From: Verrucomicrobia bacterium UBA1629
Lineage (GTDB): Bacteria; Verrucomicrobiota; Kiritimatiellia; RFP12; UBA1067
Direction: 5' to 3'
Assembly: GCA_002321305.1 (NCBI GenBank)
Contig: DCMF01000001.1
Location: forward strand, 18,706-27,515
Length of the DNA: 8,810 nucleotides
This document shows positions 1 to 6,645 of this stretch, in pieces (the stretch's first letter is position 1; every line of letters starts with the position of its first letter). The notes below the pieces were generated by a model that was given only the letters and a program-made list of their open reading frames with translations, was not told where the DNA came from and ran no database searches. The position numbers and the translations under genes are program-made.

Positions 1-11
1 GCAAGGGGAGC

Positions 12-44
12 GTCGCGAGAGACGTGCTTCGCGTCTTTTGCGAC
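12..44 (+). terminator. 13-bp stem-loop, possible terminator or structured RNA end
   Basis: GTCGCGAGAGACG (12-24) pairs with CGTCTTTTGCGAC (32-44) around a 7-base loop. Pairing is continuous only if two G-U wobbles are allowed in plus-strand RNA; minus-strand RNA would have A-C mismatches there, so a plus-strand transcript is favoured. It is followed by AAGTTTTGC, a poor T-tract. It could end a plus-strand gene lying left of the window. No gene is visible in the window to confirm this. Confidence 0.35.
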
Positions 45-69
45 AAGTTTTGCACCCGGTATGTCTTTT

Positions 70-184
70 TCAACGCAAAGGCCGCAAAGGCTTTGACGCA
101 AAGATCGCCAAGGCTGTAGACGGCAACCAAACAAAGGCCTTTGCGTACCTTTGCGTCTCTCCCCCTTCGCGTTCTTCGCGTTAA
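70..184. repeat. Inverted repeat 1, CGCAAAG-type units
   Basis: The left arm (70-113) carries CGCAAAG at 74-80, 83-89 and 97-103 and a variant CGCCAAG at 106-112. The right arm (138-184) carries the complement: CTTTGCG at 139-145 and 149-155, and CTTCGCG at 165-171 and 174-180. Units recur about every 9-10 bases, with a longer step in the middle of each arm. Reverse-complementing the right arm aligns it with the left arm along almost its full length with scattered mismatches, so the region can fold into a long imperfect hairpin with a loop of about 24 bases. Such repeats occur between genes in many environmental and gut bacterial genomes; their role is not known to me. Confidence 0.8.
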
Positions 185-289
185 ACCCAAATGCCCTGAA
201 GTGGCAACGAAGCCGACAGACCTGCGCGAAGCGAAACTCCCTGTAAACTCCAATTCGCCCGGCCGTAGTCCGCTCTGTGTTTATGACTT

Positions 290-300
290 TCTCACGCAGA
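290..300. repeat. Solitary half of a CGCAGAG-type repeat
   Basis: TCTCACGCAGA is identical to the start of the left arm of the repeat at 565-633, and no good partner arm is seen close by. It may be a decayed copy. An 11-base match between elements of the same family is suggestive only. Confidence 0.35.
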
Positions 301-425
301 AGCTCGGCGCTGCGCGCCCATTCGGTGCGACACGAAAACGGCTCACCCACCAGTCGATTCACGAAAAGGCTTTCGCTCTTTTCTCGACCATTCATGGACA
401 TACGTGTTTCTATGGACACGGGATA

Positions 426-531
426 TCTCACACGGAGGCACGGAGCCACGGAGAAAAGCCGAAGGAAAGAAAAACGATAGACGCCCATCATCCCGTGCAG
501 GAACTCCGTGCCTCCGTGGCTCCGTGTGAGA
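426..531. repeat. Inverted repeat 2, CACGGAG-type units
   Basis: The left arm 426-453 holds TCTCA followed by three CACGGAG units separated by single bases (G, then C). The right arm 504-531 is its reverse complement over 28 positions with only two mismatches, 26/28. Both mismatches fall at the single-base spacers, which are swapped between arms, while the three 7-base cores match perfectly. The loop is 454-503, 50 bases. This is the cleanest of the three inverted repeats and would form a stable hairpin or cruciform. Confidence 0.88.
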
Positions 532-564
532 CTTTCGTCTGATAGACGGATTCTCATATCAACA

Positions 565-633
565 GTCTCACGCAGAGCCGGAGAGCACGACGAATCTCTG
601 CGCCCTCTGTGTCTCTGCGCGAACTCTTGAGAC
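565..633. repeat. Inverted repeat 3, CGCAGAG-type units
   Basis: The left arm begins GTCTCA (565-570) and CGCAGAG (571-577). The right side carries CTCTGCG at 596-602, CTCTGTG at 605-611 and CTCTGCG at 613-619, and closes with TGAGAC (628-633), the exact complement of GTCTCA. The pairing is less regular than in inverted repeat 2. The 11-mer TCTCACGCAGA of the left arm (566-576) also occurs once at 290-300, perhaps the remnant of a further copy. Confidence 0.72.
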
Positions 634-644
634 AACTCCGAATC

Positions 645-672
645 AAGGCTTCGAGAAGAACCGCGAAGCCTT
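645..672. terminator. Stem-loop, candidate terminator
   Basis: AAGGCTTCG (645-653) and CGAAGCCTT (664-672) form a perfect 9-bp stem with a 10-base loop. In the plus direction the stem runs into TTTT (671-674). In the minus direction, the direction of the operon, the downstream side reads CCTTGATT with no real T-run. It may help end the operon transcript about 240 bases after gene C, or it may serve plus-strand transcription. Confidence 0.4.
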
Positions 673-767
673 TTCGTGTCTCGACGTAAGACTCTTCTCG
701 CTTTCGTGTCCGCGCCATGCGCGGCGTTCGCGCCCGTCGGCGCGGCGCAGCCCGAAGGGATGCGGAC

Positions 768-823
768 GGCGGAGCGACGATGGACGAAGCCGCAGGCTTC
801 AGTCCCGACGACGCTTCGCCGCC
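768..823. other. Nested stem-loop downstream of gene C
   Basis: The outer stem pairs GGCGGAGCG (768-776) with CGCT (812-815) and CCGCC (819-823) around a 3-base bulge. The inner hairpin is GAAGCC (786-791), loop GCA, GGCTTC (795-800). It has the structure of a folded 3' untranslated region or a weak terminator of the minus-strand operon, with no T-tract in either direction. The same GAAGCC/GGCTTC hexamer also forms the stem at 645-672. Confidence 0.35.
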
Positions 824-864
824 CATACTCGGCGGAACGCCGAGACCTCGCCGACGGTTTCGTG

Positions 865-879
865 GTCTGCGTCGCAGAC
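865..879. other. Palindrome just past the gene C stop
   Basis: GTCTGCG, one base, then CGCAGAC form a perfect 15-base palindrome that starts about 30 bases after the gene C stop on the minus strand. It could be a transcript-end hairpin or a protein-binding palindrome. No T-run follows. Confidence is in the palindrome, not in its function. Confidence 0.4.
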
Positions 880-909
880 GCCATCCTCTGACGACGTTGC
901 ACCATTCCG

Positions 910-3696
910 CTATCTCTCCACCACATAATGGAACGTCGCCTGGCCGTCGCGGCCGGCTGTCGAGGCCGTGAAGCGCAACGCCCCGTTTTCGTACCGCGCC
1001 GGAACCGCGTAGCGGACACGCCCCTCTTCCGACAGCGCGGACACCTTCCACGCGCCCTCCGGCACGGTCAGCGCGACGTCCGCCGACGCCTTGCGCACGA
1101 GCTGCGGCGCCTTGCCCCAGTCGAAGAGGATCTTCCGCGACTCGTCCGTGAACGTGATGTCCGTGCCGACGGTGTCGACCAGATGCACGAGCAGAAGCCG
1201 CCGCGACGCGGCGATCTCCGCACCGTCCAGCGCGCTGACCCACAGCGCCGTCGGCTCGCGGCCGCCGACCTGCGCGCGCAGGGGCCCCGCCGTCCACGCG
1301 CCGCCCGGCACGAGGCCACCGCACGTGCGCGGCGTCTCGACGACGAACGTCCCCTTCTCCGCGTCGATGCGCACCGCCCCGCCGCATGCGGACGGCAGCG
1401 GATCGTCCGCGCCGAGTCCGAGCGCGCGCCGCCGCACGGCGTCCAGGCTCTTGTGCGCGTAGTCGTCCGGGTAGCGGAAGACCTCGCGCACGCCGTCGGG
1501 CAGGGCGTCCGCCGCCGTCACCGTGCCGACCTTGCCGTACCACGTGAGCCAGTTGAGGTGATGCCACGTGTCCTCGGACGGCCCGACGTCCGTCGGACGC
1601 GCGAAGACGTCCTTCGGGACGACGCTCGCGAACTTGTCGCGCGCCTCCGGGAGGTCACCGCGCAGGTAGAGGCAGACGGCGACCAGGTCCGCCGCGCGCA
1701 TCACCGGGTCGCCCGCCATGACGAACGCCCCGAGCGGCACCGAGCCGGGATCGGCGTACTGCGTCCGGTCGCCCGCGAAGTCGAAGTGCCACAGCCCGCC
1801 CCAGCCCTGGAACGCCGCCGCCGCGCCGACGAACAGGCCCTGCCCCGCGCGGTATGGATTCGGTGCGCAGTAGTTCCACTCCGTGATCGTGAACGGCTTT
1901 CCCCACTCCTTGGCGAACGACGGGAAGATCGCGCCCATCGCGTTCTGCACGGGGTTGCCCGTCCCAGCCGTGGACGGCGGCTTCCAGTTCTGGCCGAGGA
2001 AGTTCGGATGATCCTGGTAGAAATGCCCGTCCACATAGTCATAGGGCTTCACGCGCGCGAGCCGCGTGTGCATCGGATGAAACACGCCGTTCATGTCGCA
2101 GAGAAGCGCCTTGCACCCCAGCTCCTCCCGCAGGAACTGCCGCGTCCGCCGCGCAAAGCGCCGTTCGACGTCCGAGAGAAACAGCTTGAAGGCGACGGCA
2201 TGCCGCGTCGGCGCCATGACGTTTTCGGGGAACCTCTCCGGGATGTCCGCGTAGTCGGCGGGTGCCCTCTCCCTCTTGGCGGCCAGCCACTTCGCCCACA
2301 TCGTCCGCCACGCCGCGAATTTTTCGAGACGCGCGGTGTTGGAGCCGAGACAGCCCTCGTTCACGAGCGAGATCCAGCCGAGCGCCGGCTCCTCCGCGAG
2401 CGACCGTCCCGTGTAGGCGTTCCGGTGCGTGAGGAAATTCCGCGCAAAGGCCAGGTAGTTGGAGTAGACGCCTTCGTGAACCTGCACGAGGGCCTTGAAG
2501 TCCCCCATCCCGATCGTCCCGTCGCGGTCGAAGCCGACGCTCCGCCACGTGATGTTCCAGTTGCGCGAGCAGAAGAGGTCGGTCGTCAGGTAGAGGCCGT
2601 TCGCGACGCACGCCGCGACGAGCGCGTCGAAGCGCGCCATCTTCACGGGATCGGGCGTGACGCCGTCCGGCGCGCGCTCCAGCAGCTCCCACTCCTGGTG
2701 GTGGATGCGCACGGCGTTGTAGCCCATGCGCGCGAGACGCGCGGCGAGCGCATCCGCTTCGGGCTTGTCCTGCGGACAGATCGCGCGCGTGCAGAGGTTG
2801 ACGCCATAGAAGCGCGCCGGCACGCCCGGACGCCCCTCGAACGCGAAGTCGTCCCCCTGCGCGACGATCCGTCCCCACTTTCCGGCGGGCGCCCCCGTCG
2901 GACGCATCGCCGAGAAGTCGAGCGGCGAGCCGGCGACAATCGCCTTCGCGGGCGCAAACGGCACCCAGTCCTTTCCGCCGGAGATGACGTAATTGCCGTC
3001 CGGCCCGACCTTGAGGCCGCCCGGCGCGGAAATCGCCAAGACGGCCGCCGCCGTCACGCCCGGCGCGGGACGATCCGACATCCGCACGCACAGGATCAGC
3101 TTGCCGCCGATCTTCGGGTCGCCGTCCATCTCCACGCCGACATGTCGCGGCGCACCGAAGTCGACGGTCATTCGCTCCTGTCCGCGTACGTCAACGAGCG
3201 TCAGCCGGCCCACGGCGCGGTCGAAGCAACGCGACTTCGGGTTCACGACGGGGATCGCGACCCGCGCACCGTCCGCGACGAGCGCACCGCCCGCGTAGTC
3301 TTCAAGCGGCAACGTGCCGCGCAGCTCCAGCGTGGCGCACGCCGCCTTTTCCTGCGGCGTCAGCGTCCATTCGGCCCGCACGGCGCCGTCCGCGTCGCGG
3401 AACGAGCAGACGCCGTCCACGTCGCCCTTGGCCCCCGCCCGCAGCGGAATGAAGCATTTCCGGCTGCCGTCCCCGTCTGGCGCGAGGCCGTCCGCCGCCT
3501 CGCGCACCTCCCATATGCCGTTGCGCACGACGTAGGCGCGCGGACGGAACTCGACCCCCGCATACGGCACACGCAGAATCGCCCCGTAGGCGGGCCGCGC
3601 CTCCGACGCGCGCGCCGCCGGGGCGGGCGCGAGCAGCAGCCCTGCCGCAAGCGACAGGCGCGCGCCACCGCCTTTTCCGCAGAAGATTCTCATCAT
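910..3696 (-). CDS. Secreted clan GH-A-type glycoside hydrolase, family unassigned (gene C)
   Basis: A 928-residue protein, last gene of the operon. Residues 1-30 form a signal peptide (basic GARLS, hydrophobic LAAGLLLAP, then ARA-S cleavage). Residues about 35-285 are a beta-rich N-terminal domain with no motif I recognise. The barrel starts near FYGVN (296) and MGYNAVRIHHQEW (324-336). WISLVNEG (441-448) supplies the predicted acid/base Glu447. DGHFYQDHP (556-564) fits a substrate-lining strand, and PFTITEWN (601-608) supplies predicted nucleophile Glu606, 159 residues later. GWGGLWHFDF (631-640) fits strand 8. Residues about 720-928 form a beta-sandwich tail. NEG replaces the NEP of gene A, and the 928-residue length exceeds a simple GH5 enzyme. 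YTGR before the acid/base is shared with gene A, implying distant homology. About 16 cysteines occur, many for an exported protein. ATG 3696 is chosen over ATG 3693 because GGGAGA lies 10 nt upstream. Substrate unknown. Confidence 0.82.
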   Translation of the reverse strand: MMRIFCGKGGGARLSLAAGLLLAPAPAARASEARPAYGAILRVPYAGVEFRPRAYVVRNGIWEVREAADGLAPDGDGSRKCFIPLRAGAKGDVDGVCSFRDADGAVRAEWTLTPQEKAACATLELRGTLPLEDYAGGALVADGARVAIPVVNPKSRCFDRAVGRLTLVDVRGQERMTVDFGAPRHVGVEMDGDPKIGGKLILCVRMSDRPAPGVTAAAVLAISAPGGLKVGPDGNYVISGGKDWVPFAPAKAIVAGSPLDFSAMRPTGAPAGKWGRIVAQGDDFAFEGRPGVPARFYGVNLCTRAICPQDKPEADALAARLARMGYNAVRIHHQEWELLERAPDGVTPDPVKMARFDALVAACVANGLYLTTDLFCSRNWNITWRSVGFDRDGTIGMGDFKALVQVHEGVYSNYLAFARNFLTHRNAYTGRSLAEEPALGWISLVNEGCLGSNTARLEKFAAWRTMWAKWLAAKRERAPADYADIPERFPENVMAPTRHAVAFKLFLSDVERRFARRTRQFLREELGCKALLCDMNGVFHPMHTRLARVKPYDYVDGHFYQDHPNFLGQNWKPPSTAGTGNPVQNAMGAIFPSFAKEWGKPFTITEWNYCAPNPYRAGQGLFVGAAAAFQGWGGLWHFDFAGDRTQYADPGSVPLGAFVMAGDPVMRAADLVAVCLYLRGDLPEARDKFASVVPKDVFARPTDVGPSEDTWHHLNWLTWYGKVGTVTAADALPDGVREVFRYPDDYAHKSLDAVRRRALGLGADDPLPSACGGAVRIDAEKGTFVVETPRTCGGLVPGGAWTAGPLRAQVGGREPTALWVSALDGAEIAASRRLLLVHLVDTVGTDITFTDESRKILFDWGKAPQLVRKASADVALTVPEGAWKVSALSEEGRVRYAVPARYENGALRFTASTAGRDGQATFHYVVER

Positions 3697-3706
3697 CGCC
3701 GAGCTG

Positions 3707-3712
3707 TCTCCC
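3707..3712 (-). promoter_or_regulatory. Shine-Dalgarno of gene C
   Basis: GGGAGA on the minus strand in the 21-bp gap after the gene B stop. It is 10 nt from the first of two adjacent ATG codons (3696) and 13 nt from the second (3693). This spacing favours the first ATG. Confidence 0.6.
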
Positions 3713-3717
3713 TTTCG

Positions 3718-6618
3718 TTACCGAATCACGATCGCCAGGCCGCGTCGCACCTTTGCGAGAACGGTGCTGCCCTTGATCTTAAACGTCACCTTGTCGGTCG
3801 CGGTTCCGTTCAATTTGCACGTCCACCCCGACAGGTCTGTCGCGCCCGCCAGCGACGTGGCCCGCGCGACGACATAGGAATGCCGCTTGTCGGCGGCAAT
3901 CGTCTCCGCCGTCTCGGCGAAGCTCACCGTCGCCGCCGTCGGCAGGGTCAGCGTGCCCGTCATGTCAATGGCCGGCGTGTCCCACGTGCAATTGAGGACG
4001 GCGCCCTCGACGAGCGCAAACGCGCCCGGCCCGAAGACCGTGCCCGTGAAGCCCGAAGCCGACGCGACCGTGAGCGTCCCGTGCGCGCCGACGGCCACCG
4101 CACCCGCGCCCGACAGCCCCGCGACCGAGGCGGAGGCCGGCGTCCGGAACGTCGCCCCTGCGTCGACGGACACCGACGACGCGGCGACCACGCCCGGCAC
4201 AGCACCCGTCTCCAGCGACTGCACGAGGCGGCGAACCTGCGCCGCATTCAGCGCGGCGGCGAAGACCTGCACGTCGTCGAGCTTGCACTCGAAGCGACTG
4301 GTCTTGTCCGGGTTGTAGGCGATGTAGACCGTGCCGTTCGCGTCGATGTCGGGCGTCACGTTCGATTCGCTGTTGACCCTGTACCCGTCCTGATAACACG
4401 TCAACGTCTTCGCGTCCGCGTCATAGACGAACGTGCTCGTCACGTAGCTGTTCGCCAAAATGCCGTCCGACGTCTGCTTCTCGGAGTCCCCGGACGTCTT
4501 GTCTTCACCTTTGTCCGTCTTGCCCTTCCACGAATAGCCCAGACGCCGCGGATTGTTGCCGTTGCTGATGCGGAAGAACCTCCCCGCCGTCGTGACGTTG
4601 CCCATCGAGAACAGGTCGAGCCCCTGCCCGCCGCCCGTGCCGGACAGGCGGACGTTGACCGTGAACGAGGCGCCGCCGGACGGGAACTTGGCGGGAAGCC
4701 CCGTGTCGCTCGACTTCAGATACGCGCCGTCCTTCGTGAAGCGCGCGGCAGAACCGTAGTCGTCCGCGTCCGTCGTCAGGCTCAGCGTCCCGTTGACGAC
4801 TTCGAGGTCAGAACCGTTGCCGCTCGTGTCCTTGCCGGGATTCTCCGCGTCGTTGAACGCCCAGTGCGCCACGGGGACAGGATCGGCCGCCGCCTCCGCC
4901 GTCGGCGCGGGGAACGGGGTTTCGCACAGGGTCTTCACCTCGTCCGCCGAAAGGGCGCGGTTGAACACCAGCAGTTCGTCGTAGTCGGCGACGACCTTGT
5001 TGCCAAACGTGAGAGGCTTGTTGGCCAGGTTCCAGTCCTTCGTCTTCGTCACGGGATTTCCCCCGTTCGTGTAAAGCGTCAGCACCTTGCCGTCAAACGT
5101 GAGGGCATACTGACGCCACGCCCCGTTCTGCCACGGAGACTGCACAACCCAGTTTCCCTGAAGCGTCATCAGGGAGCCGGTCGCCTGCCCGCTCGCGGTC
5201 GTCGCGCCCAGGACAACCTCCTGCTCTTCGTCCGACGTCCAATTGCCCAACTGAAGAAACCATCCCCCGTTCGACCACGTGTCCGTTGACGTCGTGCGCA
5301 CCCAGAACGAGATCGTGAACGGCGTCGTTTCCTTGATGAAGGTGTTCGCCGCCGTCTGCATCTTCGCCGCGCCATCGAAGCGGACGCAGCGCGAACCGCC
5401 CAATCCGTCCGCGACGGAGGTCGGCGCGCCGGACGCGACCTTCAGGCCGTTCGCGCCCACGTCGTCCGTCGTGAGGTCGCCGTCGAACGTGTAGCGGCTG
5501 ACCAGTCCGGCGGGATAGCCCGAAAGCGCCGCGCCGGCCGTATCGGCGGCGATCAGCGTGCCGGCCTTGACGCGCATCGTGCCCGTCAGCGTGTTGCCGC
5601 CCGACAGCGTCAGGGTCTTGCCGGACGCATCCAGCGCGAACGTCCCCGCGCCCGACAGCCGCGCACCGTACGCGCCGCCGTCCGTCACCGTGAGCGTCTT
5701 GCCCTCGGCGATCTCGATGCCGCCGACGGCCGCGTCGCCGGACACGCCGGCGACCGTCTGGTCATGCGAGACGACCAGCGTCCCCGTCTCGACATTGACG
5801 ATCTTCGCCTGAGGGCCGAGCGAACCCGTCACGTTCAGCCGCGTCTCGCGCAGACGGAACGTACCGGCGAATTCGGGCGAATCGCCGGAGAGCGTCCATG
5901 TCTCGCCGCCACGCAGGGCGAACGTGCCCGGGCCTGCCAGCGAACCTGCGAACGTGCCTTTCGCCTGCAGGAGCGTCGCCCCCTGTCCGCCGTCGAGCGT
6001 CAACTTGTCAGACGTGCTTTCGGACGTCAGCCGACGGATCGTAAACGACTTCTCGACCGTGACCTGCGCGCCGTTCTTCAGGGCGAGGTCGCCCGCCCCA
6101 TCGGAAGTCAGACCGACCTTCATGACGGCGGTCACGCCGTCCAACGTAAACGTACCGCCGCTCATTCCACCCGTCCATGTGCCGGCGATCCAAAGCGTGC
6201 CGTCGCCCGAAATCGTCAGGTTCCAGCTGTCAGCGCTCCAACCCCACTGTCCGACCGCGAACTGGGCGTCGAGCGTCGTGCCGGCAGGAATCTTGATTGT
6301 GCCGGCCTTCGGCTTGACCGTCTTCGTCTTGTCCGCCGTCCAGACGATCTTCCCCTTGTCTGCGCCGAACGTGACGGCGCCGAACGTCGTCGCCGCGTCG
6401 TTGTGGATCGTCGCGCCGCCCGCAACCGCCGAGAAGTCGAGGTCGTTCGCCTCGGACCAGTTCGGCGTCGCGTTCCAGTTGGCGGCGTCGCTCCACGACT
6501 TGCCGTCGCCCCGACCTGTCCAGGTCAGTTGCCCAGCCCAGACGCCGCCCGTGGCCAGTCCGACTGCGAGCGCAGTCCAGCACCGGTTCGCCCGTTGATT
6601 TTGCTTCTGTCTTCTCAT
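3718..6618 (-). CDS. Exported beta-strand-repeat protein with two LamG-like domains (gene B)
   Basis: A 966-residue protein, middle gene of the operon. The N-terminus is basic (MRRQKQNQR) followed by a hydrophobic stretch to about residue 28 (GGVWAG), a signal peptide. The mature start LTWTGRGDGKSWSDAANW is typical of autotransporter-associated beta-strand-repeat proteins. Related units GDGTLWIAG (138), GPGTFALRGG (229), GAGTFALDASGKTLTLSG (323) and a weaker GAGAVAVGAHGTLTV (837) mark the repeat. Two LamG/concanavalin-like domains lie between the third and fourth units, at about 365-566 (VSRYTFDG, FTISFWVRT, YDELLVFNRALSADEV) and 582-803 (VAHWAFND, LDDVQVFAAALNAAQV). The last 80 residues are beta-rich and end in KVRRGLAIVIR. 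No C-terminal autotransporter barrel is present, so the surface route is unclear. LamG domains commonly bind glycans or proteins; here a surface adhesin or scaffold role is inferred. ATG 6618 has AGGAGA 5 nt upstream. Confidence 0.85.
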   Translation of the reverse strand: MRRQKQNQRANRCWTALAVGLATGGVWAGQLTWTGRGDGKSWSDAANWNATPNWSEANDLDFSAVAGGATIHNDAATTFGAVTFGADKGKIVWTADKTKTVKPKAGTIKIPAGTTLDAQFAVGQWGWSADSWNLTISGDGTLWIAGTWTGGMSGGTFTLDGVTAVMKVGLTSDGAGDLALKNGAQVTVEKSFTIRRLTSESTSDKLTLDGGQGATLLQAKGTFAGSLAGPGTFALRGGETWTLSGDSPEFAGTFRLRETRLNVTGSLGPQAKIVNVETGTLVVSHDQTVAGVSGDAAVGGIEIAEGKTLTVTDGGAYGARLSGAGTFALDASGKTLTLSGGNTLTGTMRVKAGTLIAADTAGAALSGYPAGLVSRYTFDGDLTTDDVGANGLKVASGAPTSVADGLGGSRCVRFDGAAKMQTAANTFIKETTPFTISFWVRTTSTDTWSNGGWFLQLGNWTSDEEQEVVLGATTASGQATGSLMTLQGNWVVQSPWQNGAWRQYALTFDGKVLTLYTNGGNPVTKTKDWNLANKPLTFGNKVVADYDELLVFNRALSADEVKTLCETPFPAPTAEAAADPVPVAHWAFNDAENPGKDTSGNGSDLEVVNGTLSLTTDADDYGSAARFTKDGAYLKSSDTGLPAKFPSGGASFTVNVRLSGTGGGQGLDLFSMGNVTTAGRFFRISNGNNPRRLGYSWKGKTDKGEDKTSGDSEKQTSDGILANSYVTSTFVYDADAKTLTCYQDGYRVNSESNVTPDIDANGTVYIAYNPDKTSRFECKLDDVQVFAAALNAAQVRRLVQSLETGAVPGVVAASSVSVDAGATFRTPASASVAGLSGAGAVAVGAHGTLTVASASGFTGTVFGPGAFALVEGAVLNCTWDTPAIDMTGTLTLPTAATVSFAETAETIAADKRHSYVVARATSLAGATDLSGWTCKLNGTATDKVTFKIKGSTVLAKVRRGLAIVIR

Positions 6619-6623
6619 GGTTC

Positions 6624-6629
6624 TCTCCT
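6624..6629 (-). promoter_or_regulatory. Shine-Dalgarno of gene B
   Basis: AGGAGA on the minus strand, 5 nt before ATG 6618, inside the 27-bp gap after gene A. The rest of the gap is made almost only of A and C on the coding strand, so the ribosome site should be free of secondary structure. It is the strongest ribosome site of the three genes. Confidence 0.75.
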
Positions 6630-6645
6630 TATTTTGTGGTTGTGG

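Larger units (their letters stand above)
1..909. other. Gene-free intergenic region
   Basis: No convincing gene was found in these 909 bases. Short open frames exist on both strands, but they run through the inverted repeats and their translations (for example HTEARSHGEK) are simply repeat sequence read as protein. Base composition at 60-560 is visibly less GC-rich than the operon. The content is the 12-44 hairpin, three CRCRRAG-core inverted repeats at 70-633, and a hairpin-rich 640-905 segment. Nothing is recognised at 186-285 or 301-425. No tRNA, rRNA, insertion sequence or CRISPR array was seen. Confidence 0.7.

Noticed and set aside
141..542. A 133-codon plus-strand open frame in the repeat region
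   Set aside because: It starts inside inverted repeat 1 and ends in the second arm of inverted repeat 2. The protein is repeat sequence in translation, with no Shine-Dalgarno or domain.
70..633. CRISPR array
   Set aside because: Units are 7-base cores with 1-3 base gaps in most places and opposite orientations, not 23-40 base direct repeats with unique spacers, and no cas gene is present.
554..1567. A 337-codon minus-strand open frame overlapping the end of gene C
   Set aside because: Most of it is a frame-shifted reading of gene C. The remainder runs through the hairpins and the CGCAGAG repeat; composition is Arg-rich low complexity.
2039..3091. A 350-codon minus-strand open frame inside gene C
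   Set aside because: It lies wholly within gene C in another frame, is Arg/Gly/Ala-rich, and lacks the catalytic motifs that the gene C frame shows.
3718..3957. C-terminal autotransporter barrel, PEP-CTERM or LPXTG anchor in gene B
   Set aside because: The last 80 residues show no 12-strand barrel, no terminal aromatic residue, no PEP motif with a membrane segment and no LPXTG; the protein ends in a short basic tail.
928..5289. A 1453-codon open frame on the plus strand running across genes C and B
   Set aside because: It is codon-aligned antisense to the two minus-strand genes. Its stops would need TTA, CTA or TCA codons in those genes, which are rare in GC-rich sequence. The translation is Arg/Ala/Val-rich without domains or a signal peptide, while the minus frames have clear motifs.
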